Counted from the stretch's first letter, positions 1-10,093 are shown. The stretch: 64,000 nucleotides of DNA from Tissierella sp. MB52-C2 (GCF_030931715.1 NZ_CP133261.1:3450643-3514642); one strand, 5' to 3'. The notes: generated by a model not told the origin, from the sequence alone. Numbers and translations are program-made.

Positions 1-135
1 TTGTTTTCTTTGATCTTCATTTAAGTTTTTCCCCAGTGTAACAACCTTTGTACTATCTCCATAGGCAAAGGCATTAAACATGAACACTAAAGATAGAATT
101 ATTGTTATATTTATTATTAATTTTTTGTTTTTCAA
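1..135 (-). CDS. DUF1002 family protein, N-terminal part (cut by window edge)
   Basis: Only the first 45 codons are present. They encode a hydrophobic signal peptide (KKLIINITIILSLVFMF, then NAFAYG), followed by a mature start GDSTKVVTLGKNLNEDQ. The pattern 'VTLGxxLxxxQ' right after a signal peptide is typical of exported DUF1002 proteins such as Bacillus YpuA, whose function is unknown. The start is a TTG preceded by the purine-rich AGAGGTGG, which fits a ribosome site; no ATG lies in a better position. The family call rests on this short stretch only. Confidence 0.6.
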   Translation of the reverse strand, partial: MKNKKLIINITIILSLVFMFNAFAYGDSTKVVTLGKNLNEDQRKQ

Positions 136-258
136 TTTACCACCTCTCTGCAATGCTTTTTCTTTATTTTATCATATAATTTCTTTTTAGTCTCTGATTA
201 TATAATAGAAATCAATAAAGAACTAGAATAGATTCTATCTAGCTCTTTATAATATACT

Positions 259-1761
<1,503 letters not shown>

Positions 1762-1762
<1 letters not shown>

Positions 1763-1945
1763 ACTCTCAATCCCTAAATATTAGGGACGAGAGTTACCCG
1801 CGTTGCCACCCTAGTTAGCCCGAAGGCTCACTCGAAATTCATAGACTCTAGGACGGATTCAATATTTCACTTTGCCAATTTTCACCAACCATTGACTCTC
1901 TAAAAAAGCTATATACTTACTATTTCCCTTCTTTGCCTAGTATTT
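1762..1945 (-). promoter_or_regulatory. T-box leader (serine tRNA-sensing) with terminator, upstream of serS
   Basis: Read on the minus strand, the T-box core AGGGTGGCAACGCGGG is at 1812-1797. It is followed by a terminator hairpin (arms AACTCTC/GAGAGTT, 1795-1762) with an eight-T run. Upstream are the stem I features: a CTAGG/CCTAG closing stem, AGAGAG and GGTTGGTGAA distal-loop elements, and GAATCC, where UCC is the probable serine specifier codon. In this family, uncharged tRNA pairs with the specifier and the T-box bulge to prevent termination. The specifier assignment is inferred; the T-box core and terminator are directly visible. Confidence 0.88.
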
Positions 1946-1961
1946 AATTTTAATTATAGAT

Positions 1962-1989
1962 ATTATAACACAATATTTGGAATTGTCAA
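1962..1989 (-). promoter_or_regulatory. SigA-type promoter of serS leader
   Basis: TTGACA (1989-1984) and TATAAT (1967-1962) with a 16-bp spacer on the minus strand, placed just upstream of the T-box stem I. Both hexamers match consensus. Confidence 0.75.
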
Positions 1990-2289
1990 GGATAACTTTT
2001 TACTTTTTGTTTAATTTATAATAAAAATAAGATTTAAACGGATATATCTTGATGAAAAATTCATAATTTTTTTAATTTATTTCTATTATATATTTGTCTA
2101 AATGGAGCATAACGGTTTTTATAGAGCAGACAATCTTAAAAATCTATATTAGACTATTTAATATATCTCATATATAGGTATTTATAAAGGTTTTATTAAA
2201 ATTTATGAGAAAATAGAAGTATGGATGATTGCATAATTGATTTTTTAGTTTTAAAATACTCAAAACACAGTCAACATGGATATAATGGC
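1990..2289. other. AT-rich intergenic region, nothing recognised
   Basis: About 300 bp between the serS promoter and the end of the histidine kinase gene. It is very AT-rich with scattered stop codons in every frame. I see no terminator with a T-run, RNA element or conserved coding remnant. Confidence 0.5.
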
Positions 2290-3702
2290 TTAGTTAAAAA
2301 GAACAACCTCAAAACATGTACCCGTTCCAAACTTACTTTCTACACTGATTTCGCCTCCGTGGACTTTTATAATCTGCTTAGTTATAGCCATACCTAAACC
2401 CGTTCCTTCAACTGTATTAGAAGTATTTGTGCCTCGATAATGTCTATTGAAAATATATGGCAAATCCTCTGGTGAGATTCCCTTACCATCATCAGCCACC
2501 TGTATGTGAATTTTATTTTCCTCATAAGTTAATTTCACATTAATATTCACTGATCTGTCATTATGTGTAATAGCATTATATAAGATGTTATTTATGGCTC
2601 GTCTAAAAAGTACAGGATCAAGCTGACATAAAATCTGTGTTTCATCACAATACCAATCCAAATGAACATTAGACATATCTACACCGTTAAGCACATCAAT
2701 AACAATATCTCTTAACAAAGTCACCATATTTACCCTCTGTAAATTTAACACCAAATATCCACTCTCTAGTCTCGTACTTAGATTTAAATCATCTACTAGG
2801 TTTGAGATATAAAGTGCTTTATCCTCAATAATCTTTGCATAACGATGCATATTCTCTACTGAAATGCTTTCATCACTACGAAGCAATTCTCCATATCCAC
2901 GAATAGACGCCAATGGCGTTTTTATATCATGGGATATATTAGAGATCCAGTTTTCTCGCATGACATCTATGGCAACACGTTCTTTTTCATTGGCTTGTAA
3001 TTGGCCCGACAGTTTATTGATATTAGAAAAAACCGAGCCGTATAATCCATTTGTTGACAGAACTTGGTTGTAATGTCCCCCAGTCAGATTCTCTATACCT
3101 TTGATCATTTCTCCTACAGGTCTTGTTAGACCCCTACTAAAACCCATGCCAAAGAGCAACCCTAAAATTATGTCCACAGCAAAAATAAGCAGCATAATTC
3201 CACCTATAATACTGGCAAAATAATTTTTATTAAAGGTAAAAAACGTCCTTTGAAGGTCTCTATATGGCATACCAATTAAATAGGTATAGGTCTCTTCCTC
3301 AAAAGACACCTCACTTACAAACATCGTATCTGGATTGGCGTATTTATAATTATGCACTAAGGTCATTGGAGTGTATATCTGTGGAAGTTCTTCATGCCCA
3401 TTGAATTGAAAAATCACATTATAATCTGTACCGAGTATCTGGATCCAAGCATTATTTTGGATTAAAGAACGCTGTGCATTTTTGTCTAAGGAAAACTGTC
3501 CTTCCTCTAAGCTAATATGCTTAAAAAACTGTCTAACATAATCTTCTGGACTAATGTAGCGTTCATTAGCAATACCATAGGAATAGGATTCCCTAGATCC
3601 AAAATGAAATAGGCCAAAAGTTATAAGGCCGTTGACCAATACTACTACAATGATAACCATAATAATACTCATTAAATATTTAAGAGTTAAATGTAATCTC
3701 AT
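2290..3702 (-). CDS. Sensor histidine kinase (VanS/PhoR-like)
   Basis: Membrane-bound sensor of a two-component pair; it should phosphorylate the regulator encoded just upstream (1-bp gap, same operon). A transmembrane segment lies at about residues 8-31 and another at about 163-188, enclosing a 130-residue extracytoplasmic sensor domain. HAMP follows, then HisKA with the phospho-acceptor His in NISHDIKTPLASIRGYGEL, then a HATPase domain with N box NILYNAITHND, G1 DDGKGIS and G2 GTGLGMA. The 470-residue length is normal. The signal sensed cannot be told from sequence; the neighbouring TraX-like gene may be the target. Confidence 0.9.
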   Translation of the reverse strand: MRLHLTLKYLMSIIMVIIVVVLVNGLITFGLFHFGSRESYSYGIANERYISPEDYVRQFFKHISLEEGQFSLDKNAQRSLIQNNAWIQILGTDYNVIFQFNGHEELPQIYTPMTLVHNYKYANPDTMFVSEVSFEEETYTYLIGMPYRDLQRTFFTFNKNYFASIIGGIMLLIFAVDIILGLLFGMGFSRGLTRPVGEMIKGIENLTGGHYNQVLSTNGLYGSVFSNINKLSGQLQANEKERVAIDVMRENWISNISHDIKTPLASIRGYGELLRSDESISVENMHRYAKIIEDKALYISNLVDDLNLSTRLESGYLVLNLQRVNMVTLLRDIVIDVLNGVDMSNVHLDWYCDETQILCQLDPVLFRRAINNILYNAITHNDRSVNINVKLTYEENKIHIQVADDGKGISPEDLPYIFNRHYRGTNTSNTVEGTGLGMAITKQIIKVHGGEISVESKFGTGTCFEVVLFN

Positions 3703-3703
3703 A

Positions 3704-4414
3704 TTATTTATCCTTTACTACTAACTTATAGCCAAGCCCTTTTACTGTTATTAAATATTCTGGATTTGATGGGTCTACTTCAATTTGCTCTCTTATTCTT
3801 CGAATGTGTACCATAATTGTGTTGTCAAATCCAATATAATCCTCTCCCCAGACTGCATCACATAAATGCTCCTTACTTAAAATCAAATTAGGATGTTTTG
3901 CAAAATATTCCAATAGCTTATAGGCTTTTGGCTGTAGCACAAGTGCTTCATCTTCCTTAAAAAGTTCGCCTTTTAAAGGAATCATCCTAAATGGTCCAAA
4001 ATGGATAGTTTCAATATCCTGTGTATCAGCTATAGATTCTGAGCGTTTCAAATGTGCTTTTACTCGATATGCAAGTTCTTTTGGGCTAAATGGTTTAGTC
4101 ACATAATCATCTGCCCCTATTGCAAATCCCACAATTCGATCCACTTCTTCCGTTTTTGCAGATACAAAAATAATGGGAATCTGTGAAGTCTCTCTTATGG
4201 TCTTACATAGATTATGGCCTTGAATATCAGGCAACATTACATCTAAAATCACAATATCTGGTTGCCAGCTATGAAAGTCTTCCAAAGCTTTAACACCTGT
4301 ATTTGTAGTTTTAACATAAGTAAAACCTTCTAATTTCAAAGCATGTTCGATTATCTCCAGCAACTCAACTTCATCATCTACAACAAGTATCTTTTTATTG
4401 AATAGCACATCCAT
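3704..4414 (-). CDS. OmpR-family response regulator
   Basis: DNA-binding partner of the kinase downstream. The N-terminal receiver domain has the acidic pocket DDE near residue 12, the phospho-acceptor Asp in VILDVMLPD and the conserved Lys in DDYVTKPFSP. The C-terminal winged helix ends with IMVHIRRIREQIE and YLITVKGLGYKL. The 236-residue length is typical. It has its own promoter (4446-4475), so regulator and kinase can be transcribed separately from the TraX-like gene. The tandem 11-bp repeats at 5339-5360 upstream of that gene are a plausible binding site. Confidence 0.92.
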   Translation of the reverse strand: MDVLFNKKILVVDDEVELLEIIEHALKLEGFTYVKTTNTGVKALEDFHSWQPDIVILDVMLPDIQGHNLCKTIRETSQIPIIFVSAKTEEVDRIVGFAIGADDYVTKPFSPKELAYRVKAHLKRSESIADTQDIETIHFGPFRMIPLKGELFKEDEALVLQPKAYKLLEYFAKHPNLILSKEHLCDAVWGEDYIGFDNTIMVHIRRIREQIEVDPSNPEYLITVKGLGYKLVVKDK

Positions 4415-4445
4415 AATACCGCTCCCTTATTCTTAATATAGGTAT

Positions 4446-4475
4446 AGTATACCCAATTTCAGCGCCATGTGTTAA
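4446..4475 (-). promoter_or_regulatory. Promoter of the two-component operon
   Basis: TTAACA (4475-4470) and TATACT (4451-4446) on the minus strand with an 18-bp spacer, lying between the TraX-like stop codon and the response regulator start. Inferred from hexamers only. Confidence 0.55.
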
Positions 4476-4480
4476 ATAAT

Positions 4481-5281
4481 CTACACGAAAAAAGTAGATA
4501 AAATGTATAAAGCATAGATATGAACTGGATAGAATACATAGAACAAGTACTTCATGCCCTTCCCTCTTTGTCCATTATAAAGTGCTAGAAGAGGTAGAGC
4601 ACCAATCATCAACCATTGGAAATTATTATAAAGTAGACCCTGTAATGAAAAATTCTGCCACGGTATTAGGGCAATGGATACCAGCGCATATAAAATCAGT
4701 TGAAGTGTTTTTTTATCACGTGTTAAATAAAACAAGATTCCCAATCCCACAAATATTGGACCGCCTTCAACAAATATTGGGGTTGGTAATAGGAAAACTG
4801 CATGAATCATCCCTGGAATATGAAGGTTCATCATCATAAATATACCAAGGGCAACGGGCAATACCAATCCCAAAATGCCCAGCACTACAGACATGATGCG
4901 TCTTTCTTTTATACCTTTTTTTAAATAATCAATAATCGTTAAGTAAACAGTAATTAAAAAGAGAGTCGCAAAAATATTTGCCATAAGAGCAGCATTATCA
5001 CTACGTGGAAACCATCTTGTAATCCATTGATTTCCAAGAACCATTATCAATGATCCCACGTAGAGTCTAGCCATATATTTGGCACGATTGCGTGTATGGA
5101 CAAAGCCTTCCACAGTCATGAAGGCAAATATCGGAGCCACTACACGCCCTATCCATGTAAACCATAGAGGCACCTGATTAGTAAACGAAAAAAAGTAATG
5201 CACATGATCAAAAACCATTAGAAAAAGTGCAATGAGTTTTATTTGAAATCCTGTTAATCCTTTTTTAAACATATTGTTCAC
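4481..5281 (-). CDS. TraX-family membrane protein
   Basis: A 266-residue integral membrane protein with about seven to eight hydrophobic segments. The opening GFQIKLIALFLMVFDHVHYF, then WFTWIGRVVAPIFAFMTVEGF and a tail ending in YPVHIYALYIL, are hallmarks of the TraX/acyltransferase-3-like family. TraX of the F plasmid N-acetylates pilin; chromosomal Firmicute homologues are common and mostly uncharacterised, so an acyl-transfer role at the membrane is only an inference. It lies directly upstream of a two-component pair and has tandem 11-bp repeats in its own promoter region, suggesting control by that pair. Confidence 0.8.
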   Translation of the reverse strand: MNNMFKKGLTGFQIKLIALFLMVFDHVHYFFSFTNQVPLWFTWIGRVVAPIFAFMTVEGFVHTRNRAKYMARLYVGSLIMVLGNQWITRWFPRSDNAALMANIFATLFLITVYLTIIDYLKKGIKERRIMSVVLGILGLVLPVALGIFMMMNLHIPGMIHAVFLLPTPIFVEGGPIFVGLGILFYLTRDKKTLQLILYALVSIALIPWQNFSLQGLLYNNFQWLMIGALPLLALYNGQRGKGMKYLFYVFYPVHIYALYILSTFFV

Positions 5282-5338
5282 CTCATTTTTTTATTTTCAT
5301 TATGAGTATAGCAGGGTAAGTTTAAATCTTATTAACAG

Positions 5339-5360
5339 AAACCTTAATTAAACCTTAATT
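5339..5360 (-). promoter_or_regulatory. Tandem 11-bp direct repeat, candidate response-regulator operator
   Basis: The 11-mer aaaccttaatt occurs twice in immediate succession (5339-5349 and 5350-5360). On the minus strand this reads AATTAAGGTTT twice, upstream of a TATACT (near 5306) and the TraX-like gene. Two direct repeats with an 11-bp period are the usual binding format of OmpR/PhoB-type regulators. The link to the neighbouring regulator is inferred from proximity. Confidence 0.5.
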
Positions 5361-5422
5361 ATCTGGTTTCCGTATAGCAAGCAAGAGTACCGATTTTTAC
5401 TAAATTCCTCTGTTAAAATGCA

Positions 5423-5466
5423 AATATCCATTAGAAAATCTAAATTTAGATTTTCTAATGGATATT
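5423..5466. repeat. Perfect 44-bp palindrome
   Basis: The left arm, 5423-5444 (aatatccattagaaaatctaaa), is exactly reverse-complementary to the right arm, 5445-5466, with no loop. No T-run follows directly, so it is not itself an obvious terminator. It sits between two divergently placed transcription units. Confidence 0.85.
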
Positions 5467-5502
5467 CTCATCTTTTGTTCTTTAATTATTTTATCTTTAG
5501 TT

Positions 5503-5528
5503 AGGAGGCTCGTCCTCCTGTTTTTTTT
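5503..5528 (+). terminator. Intrinsic terminator on the plus strand without an upstream plus-strand gene
   Basis: Hairpin AGGAGG-CTCGT-CCTCCT followed by G and eight T on the plus strand. On the minus strand the hairpin is not followed by T residues. The nearest genes on both sides are on the minus strand, so the terminator has no visible client. Confidence 0.7.
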
Positions 5529-5569
5529 ATACCCCATGGGAGTTTCTTAAAACAATATATTCAAAAAGT

Positions 5570-6598
5570 TTATAATTTCATATCTCCAAATTTTATTAAT
5601 CCCTTTTTCCTCATCCATTGTGATACTACATAGGATATTAGTCCAGGCAATAAAAAATGCATTACAAAAATTAAAATTAAAGTCTTAGAATCTCCGCCCA
5701 TTGCATCTATAGTAGCAAATTGACCTACCAACCCACTGGTACCCATACCTGCACCTATGCTATTTCCTTCCATCTTCAAAACATATGTAGATATAGGTCC
5801 TAAAATAGCCGATGATACTATGGCAGGCATCCATATTAAAGGATTTCTTATTATATTTGGAACTTGAAGCATTGAAGTACCCAATCCTTGAGCTATAAAA
5901 CCTCCGAAACCGTTTTCTTTATAGGAAGCCACTGCAAATCCAATCATATTTGCTGCACATCCTACTGTACTAGCTCCTGCTGCCAATCCTGATAATCCCA
6001 AAGATATGGCCAATGCTGCTGAACTTATTGGAAGTGTTAAAACTATTCCCATGACTACTGAAACTATTATTCCCATGGGAATTGGGTGCATTTCTGTTGC
6101 TGTATTCACTATATTTCCAAAGAAATTCATTACTGCTGTCATATATGGGCCAATATGAATTCCTACAAGTCCACCTAATACAATGGTGGATAGAGGGACT
6201 AATACTATATCTACCTTAGTTCTGCCACCAATTAATTTAGAAAACTCTGCTCCTACTAAAGCCGCCACAAATGCCCCCACAGGTTCTCCTGTATTTATAA
6301 TTGCCGTAGCTCCATCAAAAGTAATACTTCCTGCTCCTATGGCCCCAGTAATTACTGAAGCAAATATTCCTAATGGCGGAGCACCTACACTATACGCTAC
6401 TCCTGCTCCTATGGCTGGTCCCATTAGTTTTTGTGCTATGGACCCAAATAGAACAAGAGCATTAATATTAAATAAAGTTCCTAATTGTTTAGTTATAAGT
6501 CCGATAAGCAAAGATGAAAAAAGTCCTAAAGCCATGCCGTTTAATATTTTAACAAAATAATCTCTTAGACTTCCCTGTGATTTTGCTATTTCCGACAC
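5570..6598 (-). CDS. PTS IIC-like membrane transporter (PTS_EIIC_2 type)
   Basis: A 342-residue, highly hydrophobic protein with about nine membrane segments and Gly-rich loops (GAPPLGIFASVITGAIGAG, GMGTSGLVGQF). This is the look of the PTS_EIIC_2 group, annotated as sugar permease subunit IIC, but no IIA/IIB or phosphorylatable domain is encoded nearby. It lies 61 bp downstream of a NiaR-type repressor on the same strand, so it may transport a nicotinate-related compound rather than a sugar; that is inference from context. The assigned GTG start has a weak ribosome site and is uncertain. Confidence 0.72.
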   Translation of the reverse strand: MSEIAKSQGSLRDYFVKILNGMALGLFSSLLIGLITKQLGTLFNINALVLFGSIAQKLMGPAIGAGVAYSVGAPPLGIFASVITGAIGAGSITFDGATAIINTGEPVGAFVAALVGAEFSKLIGGRTKVDIVLVPLSTIVLGGLVGIHIGPYMTAVMNFFGNIVNTATEMHPIPMGIIVSVVMGIVLTLPISSAALAISLGLSGLAAGASTVGCAANMIGFAVASYKENGFGGFIAQGLGTSMLQVPNIIRNPLIWMPAIVSSAILGPISTYVLKMEGNSIGAGMGTSGLVGQFATIDAMGGDSKTLILIFVMHFLLPGLISYVVSQWMRKKGLIKFGDMKL

Positions 6599-6659
6599 CC
6601 CCGAGTTAAGTTGTATTTACAGCTGTCTTGTCAGCTATATATATAAATATATCATCTCA

Positions 6660-7181
6660 TTATTCTTTTATCAAGTATTTTTTCTTTGAAAGTGCTTCTC
6701 TTATCTTATGAAATACTTCTTCGCTATTTACTTCTATAGTATGTAAGTGAACACCATCTGTTAGTGAGGATAAGGGCTCCGCTTTAGTTGTCTTTAAATT
6801 ATCCATAAATAGCATTAAATCATGTCTCGACCCTATTTGTAGTTGAGACTTTATTTCTCCATATAAAGGATGTTCTACTATTACATCTATAATCTTTCCA
6901 CCTAAATTAACTATAGTTCTTAATTCATCTTCTAACTCATAATTATTTTGGTGATTACACACTATAGTTTTTATTAGCCTATCTTTTTCATAAATCCTAG
7001 GCATCAAATATCCTTGAGGTGTGGCAAATATATTTTCCCCTTTCGCCCGTAGTATTGCAATATCTTGAACTATTACTTGTCTACTTACTTGTAATTTTTC
7101 TGCTAATTCTGTACCTTTTACTGGATCCTTTGATTTGTTTAATATATTAATGATTTCCTGTCTTCTTTCACCTGCATCCAT
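6660..7181 (-). CDS. niaR: NiaR-type transcriptional repressor (HTH + 3H domain)
   Basis: A 173-residue repressor. The N-terminal winged HTH of the DeoR/HTH_11 type (RRQEIINILNKSKDPVKGTELAEKL) is followed by a 3H domain with its three conserved histidine regions: VEHPLYGEI, SRHDLMLF and GVHLHTIE. Characterised NiaR proteins bind nicotinic acid and repress NAD-precursor uptake and synthesis genes. No NAD biosynthesis genes are in this window; the downstream permease-like gene in the same direction is the candidate target. Start ATG has a GGGGGTTA-type ribosome site. Confidence 0.85.
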   Translation of the reverse strand: MDAGERRQEIINILNKSKDPVKGTELAEKLQVSRQVIVQDIAILRAKGENIFATPQGYLMPRIYEKDRLIKTIVCNHQNNYELEDELRTIVNLGGKIIDVIVEHPLYGEIKSQLQIGSRHDLMLFMDNLKTTKAEPLSSLTDGVHLHTIEVNSEEVFHKIREALSKKKYLIKE

Positions 7182-7221
7182 TATCTAACCCCCAGATTTA
7201 CTATTTATTATTTACTAAAAG

Positions 7222-8199
7222 CTATTCCCATCTTAAATCTGGTCCATAAAATTTCAATGGAATAAACTTATCTAATATTCTAGAAAATACTCTATCTGTA
7301 TAAGTCTCAGATATTTCCTTTGGAGTTAGGTTTGTAGATATTATAGTCTTTTTACCTCCTATTATTCTTGTATTTACTATATTGAAGATTTCTGCATTTG
7401 TAAAAGTATTGGCTACTTCAGTGCCTAAATCATCGATTATTAATAAATCTGCATCAAATAATGAATTATATTCATAATCATTAGACTTGGTATCCCTTCT
7501 AAATCTATGTCCTTCTATTATTTCAAGTATTGTAAATGCAGTTTGATATATGACTATTTTATTTTTATCTAAGAGAGACTTGGCTATACAGCTACAAAGA
7601 AAAGTTTTTCCTAAACCTGTAGTTCCATAGAATAGCAAATTGTCTCCATTGTTTTCGTTAAAATTGCTGATAAATCCTTCTGCAATACTTACAATATCCT
7701 GCATATTTTGCCTTGGTGTCATTATTTCATTTCCAAAGGGTTCATCTTTAAATATATTAATATTAAAGGTCTTAAAATTTTCTATTTCTAAAGAGTTTTC
7801 TATATTTGACATTTTATATGCTCTAGAGACTAAGGCCTGTCTTAAACAGTTACATTGGCTGCTATTATCTAAATATCCTGTATCTTTACAGTTTTCGCAC
7901 TCATATTTTATATCCATATAATCAGCTGAAATATTAGATTCTGTTAATAAATATGCCTTTTCCATCTTTAATTTTTCTATTATCTCTTTAGCCTTTTCTG
8001 CTGCTTCCATATATTTATCGGGATTACCTATTATGTATTTAGACATGGAAAGTCCTGCCTTAAATATATCTTCATCAATTCTTTTAATGGCAGGTATTTT
8101 TTTATAGACATTTTCTTTCCTAATTCTCTGCTCACTTAATTGTCTATCTCTTTTTCTCTCATATTCAGTTGATAATTCCTTTAATATATCTTTATACAT
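7222..8199 (-). CDS. dnaI: DnaI/DnaC-like helicase loader ATPase
   Basis: A 325-residue AAA+ ATPase expected to load the DnaB helicase at the origin or restart sites. The N-terminal half carries a zinc-binding-type cluster (CENCKDTGYL ... CNCLRQ). Walker A follows in FYGTTGLGKTFLC and Walker B in LLIIDDLGTE, then sensor-type ISTNLTPKEI. Its start is only 2 bp after the end of the DnaD-domain gene, with AAAGGAGAAG as ribosome site. The pairing of DnaD-like and DnaI-like genes mirrors the Bacillus dnaB-dnaI primosome module. Confidence 0.9.
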   Translation of the reverse strand: MYKDILKELSTEYERKRDRQLSEQRIRKENVYKKIPAIKRIDEDIFKAGLSMSKYIIGNPDKYMEAAEKAKEIIEKLKMEKAYLLTESNISADYMDIKYECENCKDTGYLDNSSQCNCLRQALVSRAYKMSNIENSLEIENFKTFNINIFKDEPFGNEIMTPRQNMQDIVSIAEGFISNFNENNGDNLLFYGTTGLGKTFLCSCIAKSLLDKNKIVIYQTAFTILEIIEGHRFRRDTKSNDYEYNSLFDADLLIIDDLGTEVANTFTNAEIFNIVNTRIIGGKKTIISTNLTPKEISETYTDRVFSRILDKFIPLKFYGPDLRWE

Positions 8200-8201
8200 C
8201 T

Positions 8202-9296
8202 CTAAGCTTCTCCTTTTGCTTTTTGATTATATGCTTCCCTCTTTCTTCTTGCGATATTTTCAAGTTCTTCAGAAGTATATTTATCTGTTCTCTGTTCAAA
8301 ATTATGAAACCTTGTTTTAAGTGGTGTGTTTTTATTTTGTCCGGGTCTTGCTATTTTGTATTCCTTTTTCTCCTTAGGTCTATCCTTTTCTTCTATATCT
8401 TCTAAGGTCTGTATTCCCTTATTATGCCAAGATGTCATTACTCCGTCAATATAGTTGACACTAGGGTTTGCCACCTTAGATGAAGACTCGCAGCCCTTTA
8501 GAACCATATCTAAGGAGAACCTATATTTATCAAACCATTTATCTATTACAGTCATTTCACCCTCTGAAATAGGTCTTTTATCTAGTCCTAATGACTTCAT
8601 TACTCTTTGGTATCTATAATATCTTTCATCTTGAGTTTTAAAATAATCTATTATGGCTTCCATATTTGTAAGTCCATTATCATACCAATTTCTTATGATA
8701 CCTTCTATATAGTTCAGGCTCTTAACTCCCTTTCTCTCCACTCCATAGAAAAAGGCCTTTTCTATTACATCTGGATTCATATTATAATTTTCTATCCATG
8801 ATAATATCTTTTGTTTCTCAGTAGTTACAGTTTGTCTTCTAATTATATAGTCTATTTGGTTAAACATTTTGTTTATGGCCGGTATTTGATTTGCATCAAT
8901 TAATTCCTTAGGTGTAATATTCTTTGGCTTCTGTATAGTATTTTCTTTTGTACTAAATAGACTTAGATTATTTTTTATGTATAGTTGCTTTAGATTTAGA
9001 AACTTCACTTTATAGTTATACTTATTTTCTTCTTCATTTGGTATCTTAATTATTATTCCCTTGCTCTCCCAAAAGTCCCAAGCTCTCAATACATCTTCCA
9101 AAGGTATTTCTAAATGTTTCGCTATGGTTTGGTTTGTTACCTCTATTTTCTCATCTTTATCATGGGCATATTTATATCCTAATAAATAAACTTTTACATA
9201 AGTTCCATTGGCCATGGGCATAAAGTCATTTATAAATATGTTTTCTATAGGGGTATCACCTAAATCCATATCCGTAGTTTCAAGAGTGAAACTCAT
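8202..9296 (-). CDS. DnaD-domain replication protein
   Basis: A 364-residue protein with an N-terminal winged-helix region (about 1-110, 'ANGTYVKVYLLGYKYA') and two DnaB2/DnaD-like C-terminal repeats. The repeats are visible as parallel stretches ending in LNYIEGIIRNWYDNGL and VNYIDGVMTSWHNKGI, each the YxxxIxxxW motif of this family. DnaD/DnaB proteins remodel DNA and recruit the loader to DnaA-bound origins. It sits immediately upstream of the DnaI-like gene. The C-terminal tail is basic and probably disordered. Confidence 0.9.
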   Translation of the reverse strand: MSFTLETTDMDLGDTPIENIFINDFMPMANGTYVKVYLLGYKYAHDKDEKIEVTNQTIAKHLEIPLEDVLRAWDFWESKGIIIKIPNEEENKYNYKVKFLNLKQLYIKNNLSLFSTKENTIQKPKNITPKELIDANQIPAINKMFNQIDYIIRRQTVTTEKQKILSWIENYNMNPDVIEKAFFYGVERKGVKSLNYIEGIIRNWYDNGLTNMEAIIDYFKTQDERYYRYQRVMKSLGLDKRPISEGEMTVIDKWFDKYRFSLDMVLKGCESSSKVANPSVNYIDGVMTSWHNKGIQTLEDIEEKDRPKEKKEYKIARPGQNKNTPLKTRFHNFEQRTDKYTSEELENIARRKREAYNQKAKGEA

Positions 9297-9307
9297 TTTA
9301 TCAACTC

Positions 9308-9907
9308 CTACATCGTTTTCCTTAGTTTAAAAAATCTTTTCTTATCTACAACCATTTTGTAGATATAATTATATATCTTTTTATCTGTTATTACAAAAGA
9401 AGATTTTGCTTCCAAATAGTATGGGTCTGTTAAGTCTAATTCTGAATCAAAGAATTCATCAAGATAATAACCTGTAGGAAGAAATCCTATTTTTTCGTAT
9501 ACTCTATAAGCCCTTTTATTAAATTCTGCTACTTCCAGTATCATCTTTCTCATTTTCATTTCAGTAAAGTAATATTCCAGAAATGTATCTAAAATCTCTG
9601 TTCCATATCCTTTATCCACATTGTTTGGATCAAGAACTATTCCTAAAGTAGATTCCCTTCTAACTACTTTTATATCTTTTATGCCCATATATCCTATTAG
9701 TTGATTATTTTCATTTAACACACCATAGTATTTATTAAATAACCTATCGGTCTTCATTTTATACCATAGTTTTATTTCTTTATCGTTCATTGGTGGAAAA
9801 TTATAATCTTCTATTAAAGTATTTTCATGAAAGCCCCAATTTTTCATATTAAATACATCTTCAAGTTTTAATTCCCTTATTGTAATTCTCTTCCCTTTAA
9901 CTTCCAA
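9308..9907 (-). CDS. GNAT acetyltransferase (RimJ/RimL-like)
   Basis: About 199 residues of GNAT fold: GKRITIREL at the start, ESTLGIVLDPNNVDKGYGTEIL for the acetyl-CoA-binding motif A, and FNKRAYRVYEKIGF for motif B. It transfers acetyl from CoA to an amine; substrate unknown. The open frame begins seven codons further upstream, but a TTG at 9907 is preceded by GGGGTGAT at proper spacing and gives the typical 'xVKGKRITIREL' start. It is followed by the DnaD gene after 11 bp, so it can be co-transcribed. Confidence 0.85.
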   Translation of the reverse strand: MEVKGKRITIRELKLEDVFNMKNWGFHENTLIEDYNFPPMNDKEIKLWYKMKTDRLFNKYYGVLNENNQLIGYMGIKDIKVVRRESTLGIVLDPNNVDKGYGTEILDTFLEYYFTEMKMRKMILEVAEFNKRAYRVYEKIGFLPTGYYLDEFFDSELDLTDPYYLEAKSSFVITDKKIYNYIYKMVVDKKRFFKLRKTM

Positions 9908-9967
9908 AAGATCACCCCGTTGTATCAATTGACAATTCTAGAACAAGGCAAATAAAGATAAGATAAA

Positions 9968-9998
9968 GGATTACAATGATACTTTTTTATTGTAATCC
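9968..9998 (-). terminator. Probable intrinsic terminator downstream of dnaB
   Basis: 10-bp perfect stem GGATTACAAT/ATTGTAATCC with an 11-nt loop, followed on the minus strand by TTTATCTTATCTTT. The flanks carry attgacaatt-type inverted segments (9926-9944 and 10079-10095). Confidence 0.55.
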
Positions 9999-10093
9999 TA
10001 TTATTTCTAAAATATATATAAATCCTTTAATTCCATAATATCCTTATATAAATAAAGTATTTAATTTTTAATTTCATTGTCCATTGTCAATTC

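Noticed and set aside
2221-2400. Plus-strand ORF starting MDDCIIDFLVLKYSKHSQHG
   Set aside because: It runs into the histidine kinase gene on the opposite strand, lacks a ribosome site and shows no family resemblance.
8202-9296. Prophage replication module (DnaD plus DnaC)
   Set aside because: No integrase, terminase or structural genes are nearby, base composition equals the neighbours, and the pair fits the chromosomal primosome genes.
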